This document shows, piece after piece, positions 1 through 5,816 of a stretch of DNA of 7,035 nucleotides; position 1 is the stretch's first letter; every line of letters starts with the position of its first letter. The stretch covers positions 1 to 7,035 of the forward strand of contig SHZL01000146.1 in the NCBI GenBank assembly GCA_009692275.1. Reading direction: 5' to 3'. The notes beneath the pieces were generated by a model. The model was not told the DNA's origin. It did not search any database and saw nothing but the letters and a program-made list of their open reading frames with translations. Source of the stretch: Lysobacterales bacterium. Lineage in GTDB: Bacteria; Pseudomonadota; Gammaproteobacteria; Xanthomonadales; SZUA-36. Both the position numbers and the translations under genes were made by a program.

Positions 1-339
1 TTCCTCGGGCAGTTCCGCACCGGTGATGAGCGCAATGACTATAACTATTCCAACAACGGCTTTGACGTGCTGCTGGAACAGATTGCGCAGGAACGCATAC
101 CGGCGCGCCGCGATCGCATGATGGTCGAGGCGGAACGTATGCTGTTACAGGACAACCCCATCGTGCCGGTCTACACCTATGTAACCAGGCGCCTGGTAGA
201 CCAGCACGTCAAGGGCTGGCAGAACAACGTCATGGATCATCACCTCACGCGTCACATGTACAAGCTCAAGTCCGCTGAGACTGGTGGTCCGGCGCCAGAG
301 GACCTGACGGCCCAGCCAGAGGAGACACCGGCAGAATGA
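1..339 (+). CDS. oppA: Oligopeptide ABC transporter, periplasmic substrate-binding protein OppA (C-terminal part)
   Basis: The 5' end lies outside the window; the last 112 residues are visible, in frame from base 1. OppA captures oligopeptides in the periplasm and delivers them to the OppBC channel. The visible part matches the end of the SBP_bac_5/OppA family: a helix-rich stretch, then the motif IVPVYTYVTRRLV (compare IVPVYYYVNARLV in E. coli OppA, from memory), and a terminal TRHMYKLK (compare TRNMYIVK). After this point E. coli OppA ends almost at once, whereas this protein continues for 22 residues rich in Pro, Glu, Ala and Thr, an apparently unstructured acidic tail. The stop codon TGA (337-339) overlaps the oppB start as ATGA, so the two are probably translationally coupled. 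The family call is secure. The exact substrate (oligopeptide rather than dipeptide or murein peptide) is inferred from the match of the whole operon to Opp. Confidence 0.93.
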   Translation, partial: FLGQFRTGDERNDYNYSNNGFDVLLEQIAQERIPARRDRMMVEAERMLLQDNPIVPVYTYVTRRLVDQHVKGWQNNVMDHHLTRHMYKLKSAETGGPAPEDLTAQPEETPAE

Positions 340-1277
340 AACAGACGGGCCTGGGCCATCACTTTGCATCGCGCCTGCTTAGCCTCGTGCCGACCTTGTT
401 GATGCTGATCACCATTGCTTTTTTCCTGATCCGGGTAGCGCCGGGCGGCCCGTTTGATACCGAGAAACCGCTGCCACAGGAAATTCGCGCAAACCTCGAT
501 GCCAAATACCATCTGGATGAGCCCTTGTTGCAGCAGTACTTCCGTTACATGGGCCAGATCGTCACGCTCGACTTCGGGCCTTCGTATCAATACAAGGACT
601 GGACCGTCAACGAGCTGATTGCCAGCGGGTTCCCGGCTTCACTCGCCATTGGCGGCACGGCCATGCTGCTGGCCTTCGTAATGGGCACCCTGATCGGGGT
701 CATCGCTGCGATACGACAAAACACGGCAGTCGATTACTCGATCATGGGCATGGCCATGATGGGTATTTCCATTCCCAATTTTGTCGTTGCGCCGCTGCTG
801 ATCCTGGTCCTTGCCGTGTATGCCGGCTGGCTGCCCGCCGGTGGTTGGGAATGGTCTTTCCGGCACATGTTGCTGCCGGTCATCACCCTGGCCCTGCCGG
901 TCATTGCCTACATTGCCCGGTTGACCCGGGGCAGCATGATCGAGGTGCTGCACAGCAACTACATCCGCACTGCCCGTGCCAAGGGTTTGCCGGAACGCAT
1001 CGTGCTCGGCCGCCACGCGATGAAGCCGGCCTTGCTGCCGGTGATTTCCTACATGGGACCGGCGACGGCCGGCCTGATTACGGGATCGGTCGTGATCGAG
1101 CGTATCTACTCCATTCCCGGCCTGGGCAGTTATTTCGTTCAGGGCGCATTGAATCGAGACTACACACTGGTGATGGGCGTGGTTATTTTTTATGGCGTGA
1201 TCATCATCCTGATGAACTTCATCGTCGACATGCTCTATGCCTGGCTTAATCCAAAAATTCGCTTTGATGAGGGTTAA
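336..1277 (+). CDS. oppB: Oligopeptide ABC transporter permease OppB
   Basis: Inner-membrane permease that pairs with OppC to form the peptide channel. It has 313 residues (E. coli OppB about 306). About six hydrophobic segments are visible: roughly residues 13-33, 103-126, 134-160, 180-198, 240-260 and 277-303. A large periplasmic loop follows the first segment, as is usual for the BPD_transp_1 family of peptide permeases. The cytoplasmic coupling (EAA-type) loop is at about 205-235, with SNYIRTARAKGLP followed by RHAMKPALLPV; this loop docks on the ATPases. The sequence GSVVIERIYSIPGLG (250-264) is also typical. The ATG at 336 overlaps the oppA stop by 4 bases and has AGAGGAG at 318-324 upstream, a slightly long spacing. 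It is 3 bases from oppC. Nothing is missing or broken. Confidence 0.96.
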   Translation: MKQTGLGHHFASRLLSLVPTLLMLITIAFFLIRVAPGGPFDTEKPLPQEIRANLDAKYHLDEPLLQQYFRYMGQIVTLDFGPSYQYKDWTVNELIASGFPASLAIGGTAMLLAFVMGTLIGVIAAIRQNTAVDYSIMGMAMMGISIPNFVVAPLLILVLAVYAGWLPAGGWEWSFRHMLLPVITLALPVIAYIARLTRGSMIEVLHSNYIRTARAKGLPERIVLGRHAMKPALLPVISYMGPATAGLITGSVVIERIYSIPGLGSYFVQGALNRDYTLVMGVVIFYGVIIILMNFIVDMLYAWLNPKIRFDEG

Positions 1278-1280
1278 GCC

Positions 1281-2207
1281 ATGGCGCGCATGAAGATGGC
1301 AGGTGACGCCCTGGCCAATGACCCGTTTGCCGCGGCATTTGCCACCCAGGACATACAGGGACGCTCATTGTGGATTGATGCGTGGCATCGCCTGCTGAAA
1401 AATCGCGCCGCCGTGGCCAGCGGCAGCACCATGTTCCTGATGGTACTGGCGGTAGTGTTTGGCCCGATGCTTTCGCCCTGGGCGCCCGACTTTACGGATT
1501 GGGAGCACACGGCATCCCCTCCCAGCCTGGTCAATGGCCACTGGTTTGGAACCGATGCCGTGGGGCGCGACATCCTGGTGCGCACACTGGAAGGCGGCAG
1601 GATTTCCCTGCTGGTGGGGCTGGTAGCAACGCTGGTCAGCCTGGTGATCGGCGTGAGTTACGGGTCCGTGGCCGGGTATTACGGTGGCGTCACGGACCGC
1701 ATGATGATGCGCATAGTCGATATCATCTATGCCTTGCCATTCATGTTTTTCGTGATCCTGCTGATGGTGGTATTTGGCCGCCACATCATCCTGATTTTCG
1801 TGGCGATCGGCGCAGTGAATTGGCTGGACATGGCCCGTATCGTGCGCGGCCAGACCCTCGGCCTGAAGAACACCGAGTTTGTTGAGGCTGCACAAGCCTG
1901 TGGTGTGAGCGACAAGGCCATCATCGTGCGACACATCGTGCCCAACCTGCTTGGCGTGGTGATGGTGTACGTAACACTGACCATCCCGCACGTGATCCTG
2001 GTCGAGTCGTTCCTCAGTTTCCTGGGCCTCGGCGTGCAGGAACCCATGAGCTCCTGGGGGGCACTGGTCAATGATGGCGCACAGGACATGGAGTCATCGC
2101 CCTGGACCCTGATCTTCCCGGCCACGTTCCTGGCCGTAACGCTGTACTGCTTCAATTACATCGGCGATGGCATGCGCGATGCGCTGGACCCCAAGGATCG
2201 GGTGTAA
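1281..2207 (+). CDS. oppC: Oligopeptide ABC transporter permease OppC
   Basis: Second inner-membrane permease of the Opp importer, 308 residues (E. coli OppC about 302). The N-terminal cytoplasmic segment carries GRSLWIDAWHRLLKNRAAVAS (about 27-47), a hallmark of OppC, before the first membrane helix (about 48-65). A periplasmic part includes HWFGTDAVGRDILVR (about 87-101). Further helices lie at about 108-133, 148-165, 168-180, 220-245 and 275-295. The EAA coupling loop is EFVEAAQACGVS (199-210), followed by RHIVPN. The C-terminus GDGMRDALDPKDRV is typical. GAGGG at 1269-1273 sits 7 bases before the ATG at 1281. Two more in-frame ATGs (1290, 1296) follow immediately, so the true start could be 3 or 5 codons later. 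The stop TAA directly abuts the oppD ATG. Confidence 0.96.
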   Translation: MARMKMAGDALANDPFAAAFATQDIQGRSLWIDAWHRLLKNRAAVASGSTMFLMVLAVVFGPMLSPWAPDFTDWEHTASPPSLVNGHWFGTDAVGRDILVRTLEGGRISLLVGLVATLVSLVIGVSYGSVAGYYGGVTDRMMMRIVDIIYALPFMFFVILLMVVFGRHIILIFVAIGAVNWLDMARIVRGQTLGLKNTEFVEAAQACGVSDKAIIVRHIVPNLLGVVMVYVTLTIPHVILVESFLSFLGLGVQEPMSSWGALVNDGAQDMESSPWTLIFPATFLAVTLYCFNYIGDGMRDALDPKDRV

Positions 2208-3230
2208 ATGTCCTTGCTGGAAGTGAAAAACCTGCAAGTCAGCTTTGCTACGCCCGAGGGAGAAGTGCACGCGGTCAACGGCATTGACTTCGCGGTCAGC
2301 ACAGGCGAAACCCTGGCCATTGTGGGTGAATCCGGTTCGGGCAAAAGCCAGTTGGTCATGGCCATCATGGGTCTTTTGGCACAGAACGGCCGCGCCAGCG
2401 GGCAGGCCCTGTTCAAGGGCGAGGATCTCCTGCAGAAAACCCCGCGCGAACTGAACAAGGTGCGGGGCAGCCAGATCGCCATGATTTTCCAGGACCCGAT
2501 GACCTCCCTCAATCCCTACCTGACGGTTGAACAGCAGATGACCGAAGTGGTGATGTACCACCAGAAGCTGGGTCGTCACGAAGCGTTTGAACACGCGGTA
2601 GAGATGTTGCGCGCAGTGCGCATTCCGGACGCAGAAGAACGCATTCACGAGTACCCCCACGAGTACTCCGGTGGCATGCGCCAGCGCGTTATGATTGCCA
2701 TGAGCTTGTTATGTGAACCGGATTTGCTCATTGCCGATGAACCCACCACGGCCCTGGACGTGACCGTGCAAGCCCAAATTACCTATCTCATTGGCGAATT
2801 GCGCAAGAAAACCCGCATGGCCATGATCCTCATTACCCACGACCTGGCCGTCGTGGCGGGCATCAGTGATCGCATTCTCGTCATGTATGCAGGGCAGATG
2901 GTAGAAAGCGGCACGGTTGAGGACATTTTCTACCGCGCCCACCATCCGTATACGCGCGGCCTGCTGGCTTCGGTGCCGAGGCTGGACCGTGATGCCAGCG
3001 ATGATCTGCAAGCGATCCCCGGCAACCCGCCCAACCTCCTGGCCTTACCCGGCGGGTGCTGCTTTCGCGACCGTTGTACGCAGGCGCAGGAAATCTGTTC
3101 CCAGCCACCACCCATGTGGCGCGATGAGAGGGGTCATCGAAGTCGCTGTGTGCTCGAAATGCCGGATGGCCGGGTGGAAAATGACTCCGCCGGGGAAGCC
3201 GGGTCAGCCGCAGAGGAAAGCGCGCCATGA
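2208..3230 (+). CDS. oppD: Oligopeptide ABC transporter ATP-binding protein OppD
   Basis: One of the two different ATPases that power peptide import, on the cytoplasmic face of OppBC; 340 residues (E. coli about 337). Visible ABC motifs: Walker A GESGSGKS (40-47), followed by Q as in other OppD proteins; Q-loop around FQDPMTSLNP (94-103); signature YSGGMRQR (153-160); Walker B LLIADEPT (173-180); switch histidine H211. The C-terminal oligopeptide/dipeptide domain contains HHPYTRGLLASVP and cysteines C284, C290, C297 and C314. These match the pattern that holds a [4Fe-4S] cluster in characterised Dpp/Opp ATPases; C285 is an extra neighbour. A tail of about 26 residues rich in Glu, Ala and Ser follows C314. 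AAGGA at 2193-2197 lies 10 bases before the ATG. The stop overlaps the oppF start as ATGA. All catalytic residues are present. Confidence 0.96.
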   Translation: MSLLEVKNLQVSFATPEGEVHAVNGIDFAVSTGETLAIVGESGSGKSQLVMAIMGLLAQNGRASGQALFKGEDLLQKTPRELNKVRGSQIAMIFQDPMTSLNPYLTVEQQMTEVVMYHQKLGRHEAFEHAVEMLRAVRIPDAEERIHEYPHEYSGGMRQRVMIAMSLLCEPDLLIADEPTTALDVTVQAQITYLIGELRKKTRMAMILITHDLAVVAGISDRILVMYAGQMVESGTVEDIFYRAHHPYTRGLLASVPRLDRDASDDLQAIPGNPPNLLALPGGCCFRDRCTQAQEICSQPPPMWRDERGHRSRCVLEMPDGRVENDSAGEAGSAAEESAP

Positions 3231-4228
3231 CCGAGCCTGTGTTGCGCGTACAGGACCTCGCGGTCTACTTCAGCAGCCGGACAGGCAGCCTGTTACGGCG
3301 CGAAGAGCGCGTATTGCGTGCAGTAGATGGAATCAGTTTCGACCTGAACCCAGGCGAGACACTGGGCATTGTGGGCGAATCCGGTTCCGGTAAGTCGACC
3401 CTCGCGCGAGCCATACTGGGCCTGCTCAGCCCGAACCGCGGGCGCGTGCTGTGGATGGGTGAGGACCTCACCCGCCTGGAAGCCGAACCCATGCGGCAGA
3501 AGCGCAAGGAACTGCAGATCGTGTTCCAGGATCCCGTTGCCTCGCTGAATCCGCGCATGACAGCCGGCTCCATCATTGCCGAACCCCTGTGGACGTTTTA
3601 CCCGCAGATGGAGAGCCTGCAGGTCGAGGAACGCACGCGGGGCATGATGAAAATGGTGGGCTTGTTGCCCAACCAGATCAATCGTTATCCCCACGAATTT
3701 TCAGGCGGACAGTGCCAGCGCATCGGCATTGCACGGTCCCTGGTGCTCAACCCCAAGCTGTTGATCTGCGATGAACCGGTCAGCGCGCTGGACGTCTCCA
3801 TCCAGGCCCAGATCATCAACCTGCTGCGTGACCTGCAGAAAAAGCTTGGCCTGGCGTTGATTTTTGTTGCCCATGATCTGTCCATAGTGCGGCACATCAG
3901 TGATCGCGTCATGGTCATGTACATGGGGCGCAGCATGGAAGTGGCAGAGAAGACGGCACTTTACCGGCGGCCCTTGCACCCATACTCCCGTGCACTGATG
4001 AAGTCGGTACTCATTCCTGACCCCGTGCGGGCGCGTGAAGTGAAGCAGGAGGTGTGGCTGAAAGGGGATATGCCATCTCCTTTCAGCCCGCCGCGGGGGT
4101 GCATATTTCACAGCCGTTGCCCTTACCAGGTGCCGCGCTGCCAGGCCGATGTGCCAGCATTGCGACGCATGGAGAACGGCAACTGGGTTGCGTGCCACCG
4201 TGCCGAAGAACTGGACCTGTCGATCTGA
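3227..4228 (+). CDS. oppF: Oligopeptide ABC transporter ATP-binding protein OppF
   Basis: Second ATPase of the Opp importer, which dimerises with OppD; 333 residues (E. coli about 334). Motifs: Walker A GESGSGKS (50-57); Q-loop around FQDPVASLNPRM (100-111); signature FSGGQCQRIGIAR (158-170), where the QCQ form is shared with E. coli OppF; Walker B LLICDEPV (178-185); switch histidine H216. The C-terminal domain contains HPYSRALMKSV and cysteines C292, C298, C305 and C323, the likely [4Fe-4S] ligand set. An insertion after the first strand (SSRTGSLLRREERVLRAVDG) is normal for OppF/DppF. GAGGAAA at 3213-3219 precedes the ATG at 3227, which overlaps the oppD stop. This is the last gene of the opp operon. 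No convincing rho-independent terminator follows it. Confidence 0.96.
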   Translation: MTEPVLRVQDLAVYFSSRTGSLLRREERVLRAVDGISFDLNPGETLGIVGESGSGKSTLARAILGLLSPNRGRVLWMGEDLTRLEAEPMRQKRKELQIVFQDPVASLNPRMTAGSIIAEPLWTFYPQMESLQVEERTRGMMKMVGLLPNQINRYPHEFSGGQCQRIGIARSLVLNPKLLICDEPVSALDVSIQAQIINLLRDLQKKLGLALIFVAHDLSIVRHISDRVMVMYMGRSMEVAEKTALYRRPLHPYSRALMKSVLIPDPVRAREVKQEVWLKGDMPSPFSPPRGCIFHSRCPYQVPRCQADVPALRRMENGNWVACHRAEELDLSI

Positions 4229-4286
4229 ACGTCTGCCGGAATCCATGTTGGGTTAATATAGCCGTCCGCCAAAGCGAGAAAAGTTC
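4229..4286 (+). other. Short AT-richer gap between oppF and the exported-protein gene
   Basis: This 58-base stretch holds no gene and no clear stem-loop terminator. By hand count the interval 4241-4330, which spans its second half and the start of the next gene, has 38 G or C in 90 bases, visibly below the neighbouring opp genes. TAATAT at 4254-4259 resembles a -10 box (4 of 6 bases), but no good -35 element lies at the right distance. A promoter for the next gene is possible but not demonstrated. Confidence 0.4.
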
Positions 4287-4991
4287 ATGAACTACCCCAT
4301 TAATAGCAATCTTGGTAACAACAAACCTGGCATCTGCAAACCAGGCAAGCGCAAAATTTTCAATGTCACCCTGTTTGCCCTGATGGCGCTGTTGCTGGCA
4401 TCGACCGCTGAAGCCCGCACCAAGCAATTAGACAAGTGGGTAAATAAAGACGCGCCCAAGAGTGACCCGGCAAAAATCGCAGTAATCGCTGTCCTGCCCG
4501 ATGGCTTGATGCGCGAAGCGGTAGAAATAGCGATTGTGAAGGTGCTGCAAAAGAAAAACCGGGAAGTCGTCGCCGGCAGCAAAATCCCCGGCATGTTTGG
4601 CGGCATCCGCGGCAAGATCAACTCGGATAAAGCGGCCAAGGCATTGATTGAAGCCGGCATGGACGGGGTAATCGTGTTGTTCTATACCGGCGGCGGGATC
4701 AGTGGCGAGTACCAGAGGTCAGATTACTGGCTGCGATACGAAGGAACCGCGACAGGTTGGGCCGGCTACGCCTGGGGCACACCCTATTTCATTAACGTAT
4801 ACACCGTCCAGCAAGGGCCCGGCTATACTGATTTCCAGAGATCAGCCATTGTCGAGTCAACCTATTACGACCTGAAAACCAGGCAACCCGTGTGGCGCAT
4901 CGTGACCGAAACCAAAGACACCGAGCATTCCGATGCAGCCAAGCAAATTGCCAAGAAAATAAAGTCGCAGATGGGTTCGACGGGCTTCTGA
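4287..4991 (+). CDS. Exported protein of unknown function
   Basis: I do not recognise this 234-residue protein. Residues 20-24 are basic (GKRKI), followed by a hydrophobic run (about 25-40) and ASTAEA (38-43), which fits a Sec signal peptide cut after A43. There is no lipobox cysteine, so it is predicted to be a soluble periplasmic or secreted protein rather than a lipoprotein. The first 20 residues are polar, giving an unusually long n-region. The mature part starts with KIAVIAVLPDGLMREAVE (63-80), looking like an alpha/beta fold. A glycine- and aromatic-rich middle follows (about 133-183, with FYTGGGISGEY and WAGYAWGTPYF). The end reads STYYDLKTRQPVWRIVTET (191-209) and a Lys-rich helix. 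The strand 'YYDLKTRQPVWR' plus a terminal helix recalls many small uncharacterised envelope proteins, but that is only a resemblance. The ATG at 4287 has only a weak purine-rich RBS (GCGAGAAAA, 4274-4282). It is probably transcribed with or just ahead of rsmG. Confidence 0.8.
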   Translation: MNYPINSNLGNNKPGICKPGKRKIFNVTLFALMALLLASTAEARTKQLDKWVNKDAPKSDPAKIAVIAVLPDGLMREAVEIAIVKVLQKKNREVVAGSKIPGMFGGIRGKINSDKAAKALIEAGMDGVIVLFYTGGGISGEYQRSDYWLRYEGTATGWAGYAWGTPYFINVYTVQQGPGYTDFQRSAIVESTYYDLKTRQPVWRIVTETKDTEHSDAAKQIAKKIKSQMGSTGF

Positions 4992-5001
4992 GCACGCCAA
5001 A

Positions 5002-5049
5002 GTGCATGGTTAACGCGGTTCATGGCTGACCCCGTGCATGGCTGAATCA
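5002..5049 (+). repeat. Three tandem 16-bp units across the rsmG start codon
   Basis: The units are 5002-5017 (GTGCATGGTTAACGCG), 5018-5033 (GTTCATGGCTGACCCC) and 5034-5049 (GTGCATGGCTGAATCA). Over the first 12 bases, units 2 and 3 match at 11, units 1 and 3 at 10, and units 1 and 2 at 9; the last four bases differ. Each unit contains an ATG, and the third is the rsmG start. The repeat therefore fills most of the gap between the exported-protein gene and rsmG and enters its first four codons. Confidence 0.7.
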
Positions 5050-5727
5050 GGCAGGGCGGAAGAACTACTGGCCGGCTACCGCGTCATGCTGGGGGAAGAA
5101 CTTGTGGCTGAACGTTGTGAGCTACTGCTGGCCTACCTGGATCTGCTGGTTCACTGGAACCGGTCCTATAACCTGACCGCCGTGCGCGACCCGGCTCAGA
5201 TGGTTTCCCGCCATCTGCTCGATTCCCTGGCGGTTTTGCCCTGGCTTGAAGCACAAACGCCCGCACACTTATTGGATGCCGGCACCGGTGCCGGCCTGCC
5301 CGGTGTGCCGCTGGCCATCATGCGGCCCGGGATGCACGTGACCCTGCTGGACAGTGCTGGCAAGAAAATCCGCTTCCTGCGACACGTCAAGCGTGAACTT
5401 GGACTGGACAATATCAGCCCGGTACAAGATCGCCTGGAAGAGTTTTTGCCCCCGGAGCTTTCTTCGGGCCCCCCGGATTTTCCATCGGCCCCTCCGGACT
5501 TTCCATCTGCCATTATCAGCCGTGCTTTTTCCGAATTGGCGCAATTTGCTGCCGCCGCACGTCATCTGCTGGGGCCGGATACAAAGCTGCTGGCCATGAA
5601 GGGGCGCCGACCGGACGCAGAAATGGCCCGGCTACCAGCCTGGATCCGGGTGGACCGGGTGGAAAAACTTTCTCCGCCGGGATTGCATGAGGAACGCCAC
5701 CTCGTCATTATGTCCCTCACTGCATGA
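5038..5727 (+). CDS. rsmG: 16S rRNA (guanine-527 N7)-methyltransferase RsmG (GidB)
   Basis: RsmG transfers a methyl group from S-adenosylmethionine to N7 of G527 in the 530 loop of 16S rRNA. Family marks: HWNRSYNLTAVRDP (39-52), RHLLDSLAV (58-66), the SAM-binding loop LLDAGTGAGLPGVPLAI (78-94), LLDSAGKKIRFLRHV (103-117), IISRAFSEL (159-167), MKGRRP (187-192) and the terminal GLHEERHLVIM (215-225). The length of 229 residues exceeds the E. coli enzyme (about 207), partly through a three-copy seven-residue repeat at 138-158 and a few more N-terminal residues. The ATG at 5038 gives an N-terminus about six residues longer than in E. coli. It has no recognisable Shine-Dalgarno sequence and lies in the third unit of a 16-bp tandem repeat. 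An in-frame ATG at 5086 would cut conserved N-terminal helix sequence. rsmG precedes parA as in many Proteobacteria, but mnmG does not precede it here. Confidence 0.95.
   Translation: MAESGRAEELLAGYRVMLGEELVAERCELLLAYLDLLVHWNRSYNLTAVRDPAQMVSRHLLDSLAVLPWLEAQTPAHLLDAGTGAGLPGVPLAIMRPGMHVTLLDSAGKKIRFLRHVKRELGLDNISPVQDRLEEFLPPELSSGPPDFPSAPPDFPSAIISRAFSELAQFAAAARHLLGPDTKLLAMKGRRPDAEMARLPAWIRVDRVEKLSPPGLHEERHLVIMSLTA
5449..5511 (+). repeat. Three in-frame 21-bp tandem repeats inside rsmG
   Basis: Units 5449-5469, 5470-5490 and 5491-5511 encode PPELSSG, PPDFPSA and PPDFPSA. The second and third are identical in protein and differ at three bases, all third codon positions (CCC/CCT, GAT/GAC, TCG/TCT). 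The first matches the second at about 16 of 21 bases. They lie in the segment between LEEF and IISRAF, which is only about 8 residues in E. coli RsmG (recalled) and 22 here, a difference of exactly two repeat units. Confidence 0.8.
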
Positions 5728-5760
5728 CCCTGGTTGACTGATCGGAATGTCTTTTCCCCA

Positions 5761-5783
5761 CGATTCGCAACGGCCGCAAATCG
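5761..5783. repeat. Imperfect inverted repeat upstream of parA
   Basis: CGATTCGC at 5761-5768 can pair with GCAAATCG at 5776-5783 with one mismatch (C5766 against A5778), around a 7-base centre. It lies in the 89-base gap between rsmG and parA, ending 33 bases before the parA start. It has no T-tract, so it is not a typical terminator; the pyrimidine run after it (5788-5802) is CCCTTTCCCTTTTCC. It could be a protein-binding dyad that controls parAB, or chance. Confidence 0.3.
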
Positions 5784-5802
5784 CCAGCCCTTTCCCTTTT
5801 CC

Positions 5803-5806
5803 AAGG
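5803..5806 (+). promoter_or_regulatory. Ribosome binding site supporting the GTG start of parA
   Basis: AAGG at 5803-5806 sits 10 bases before the GTG at 5817. No in-frame ATG lies nearby upstream. Starting at this GTG gives MRRIAVANQKGGVGKTTT, the normal N-terminus of chromosomal ParA proteins, so the GTG is the probable start. Confidence 0.5.
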
Positions 5807-5816
5807 TTGGGCTGAC

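Noticed and set aside
845..1249. A 134-codon open frame inside oppB in another frame
   Set aside because: Its His/Pro/Arg-rich translation has no family features, while the overlapping oppB frame matches the permease family throughout.
1365..1991. A 208-codon minus-strand frame opposite oppC
   Set aside because: The translation is extremely rich in His and Gln, a typical antisense shadow of membrane-protein codons.
3685..3693. TTATCCCCA in oppF as a DnaA box
   Set aside because: It is a single near-match within conserved coding sequence (RYPHEF) with no cluster of boxes nearby.
4254..4259. TAATAT as a -10 promoter element for the exported-protein gene
   Set aside because: It matches the consensus at only 4 of 6 positions and lacks a -35 partner, so I note it only in the description of the gap.
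4326..4345. CCTGG/CCAGG inverted repeat at the start of the exported-protein gene
   Set aside because: A 5-base arm inside coding sequence is expected by chance.
4992..5005. GCAC-GCCAAA-GTGC hairpin after the exported-protein gene as a terminator
   Set aside because: The stem has only 4 pairs and no T-run follows, so it is too weak to call.
5335..5340. CACGTG inside rsmG as a possible parS core
   Set aside because: Only the central six bases fit. The flanks (GATG and ACCC) do not match the TGTTTC/GAAACA arms, and the site is within conserved coding sequence.
5734..5739. TTGACT as a -35 element for parA
   Set aside because: No acceptable -10 sequence occurs at 15-19 bases downstream (the region is TTTTCCCCACG), so a sigma-70 promoter is not supported.
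5752..5760. TTTTCCCCA in the rsmG-parA gap as a DnaA box
   Set aside because: It matches only 7 of 9 bases of TTATCCACA and is alone. No AT-rich unwinding region is present.
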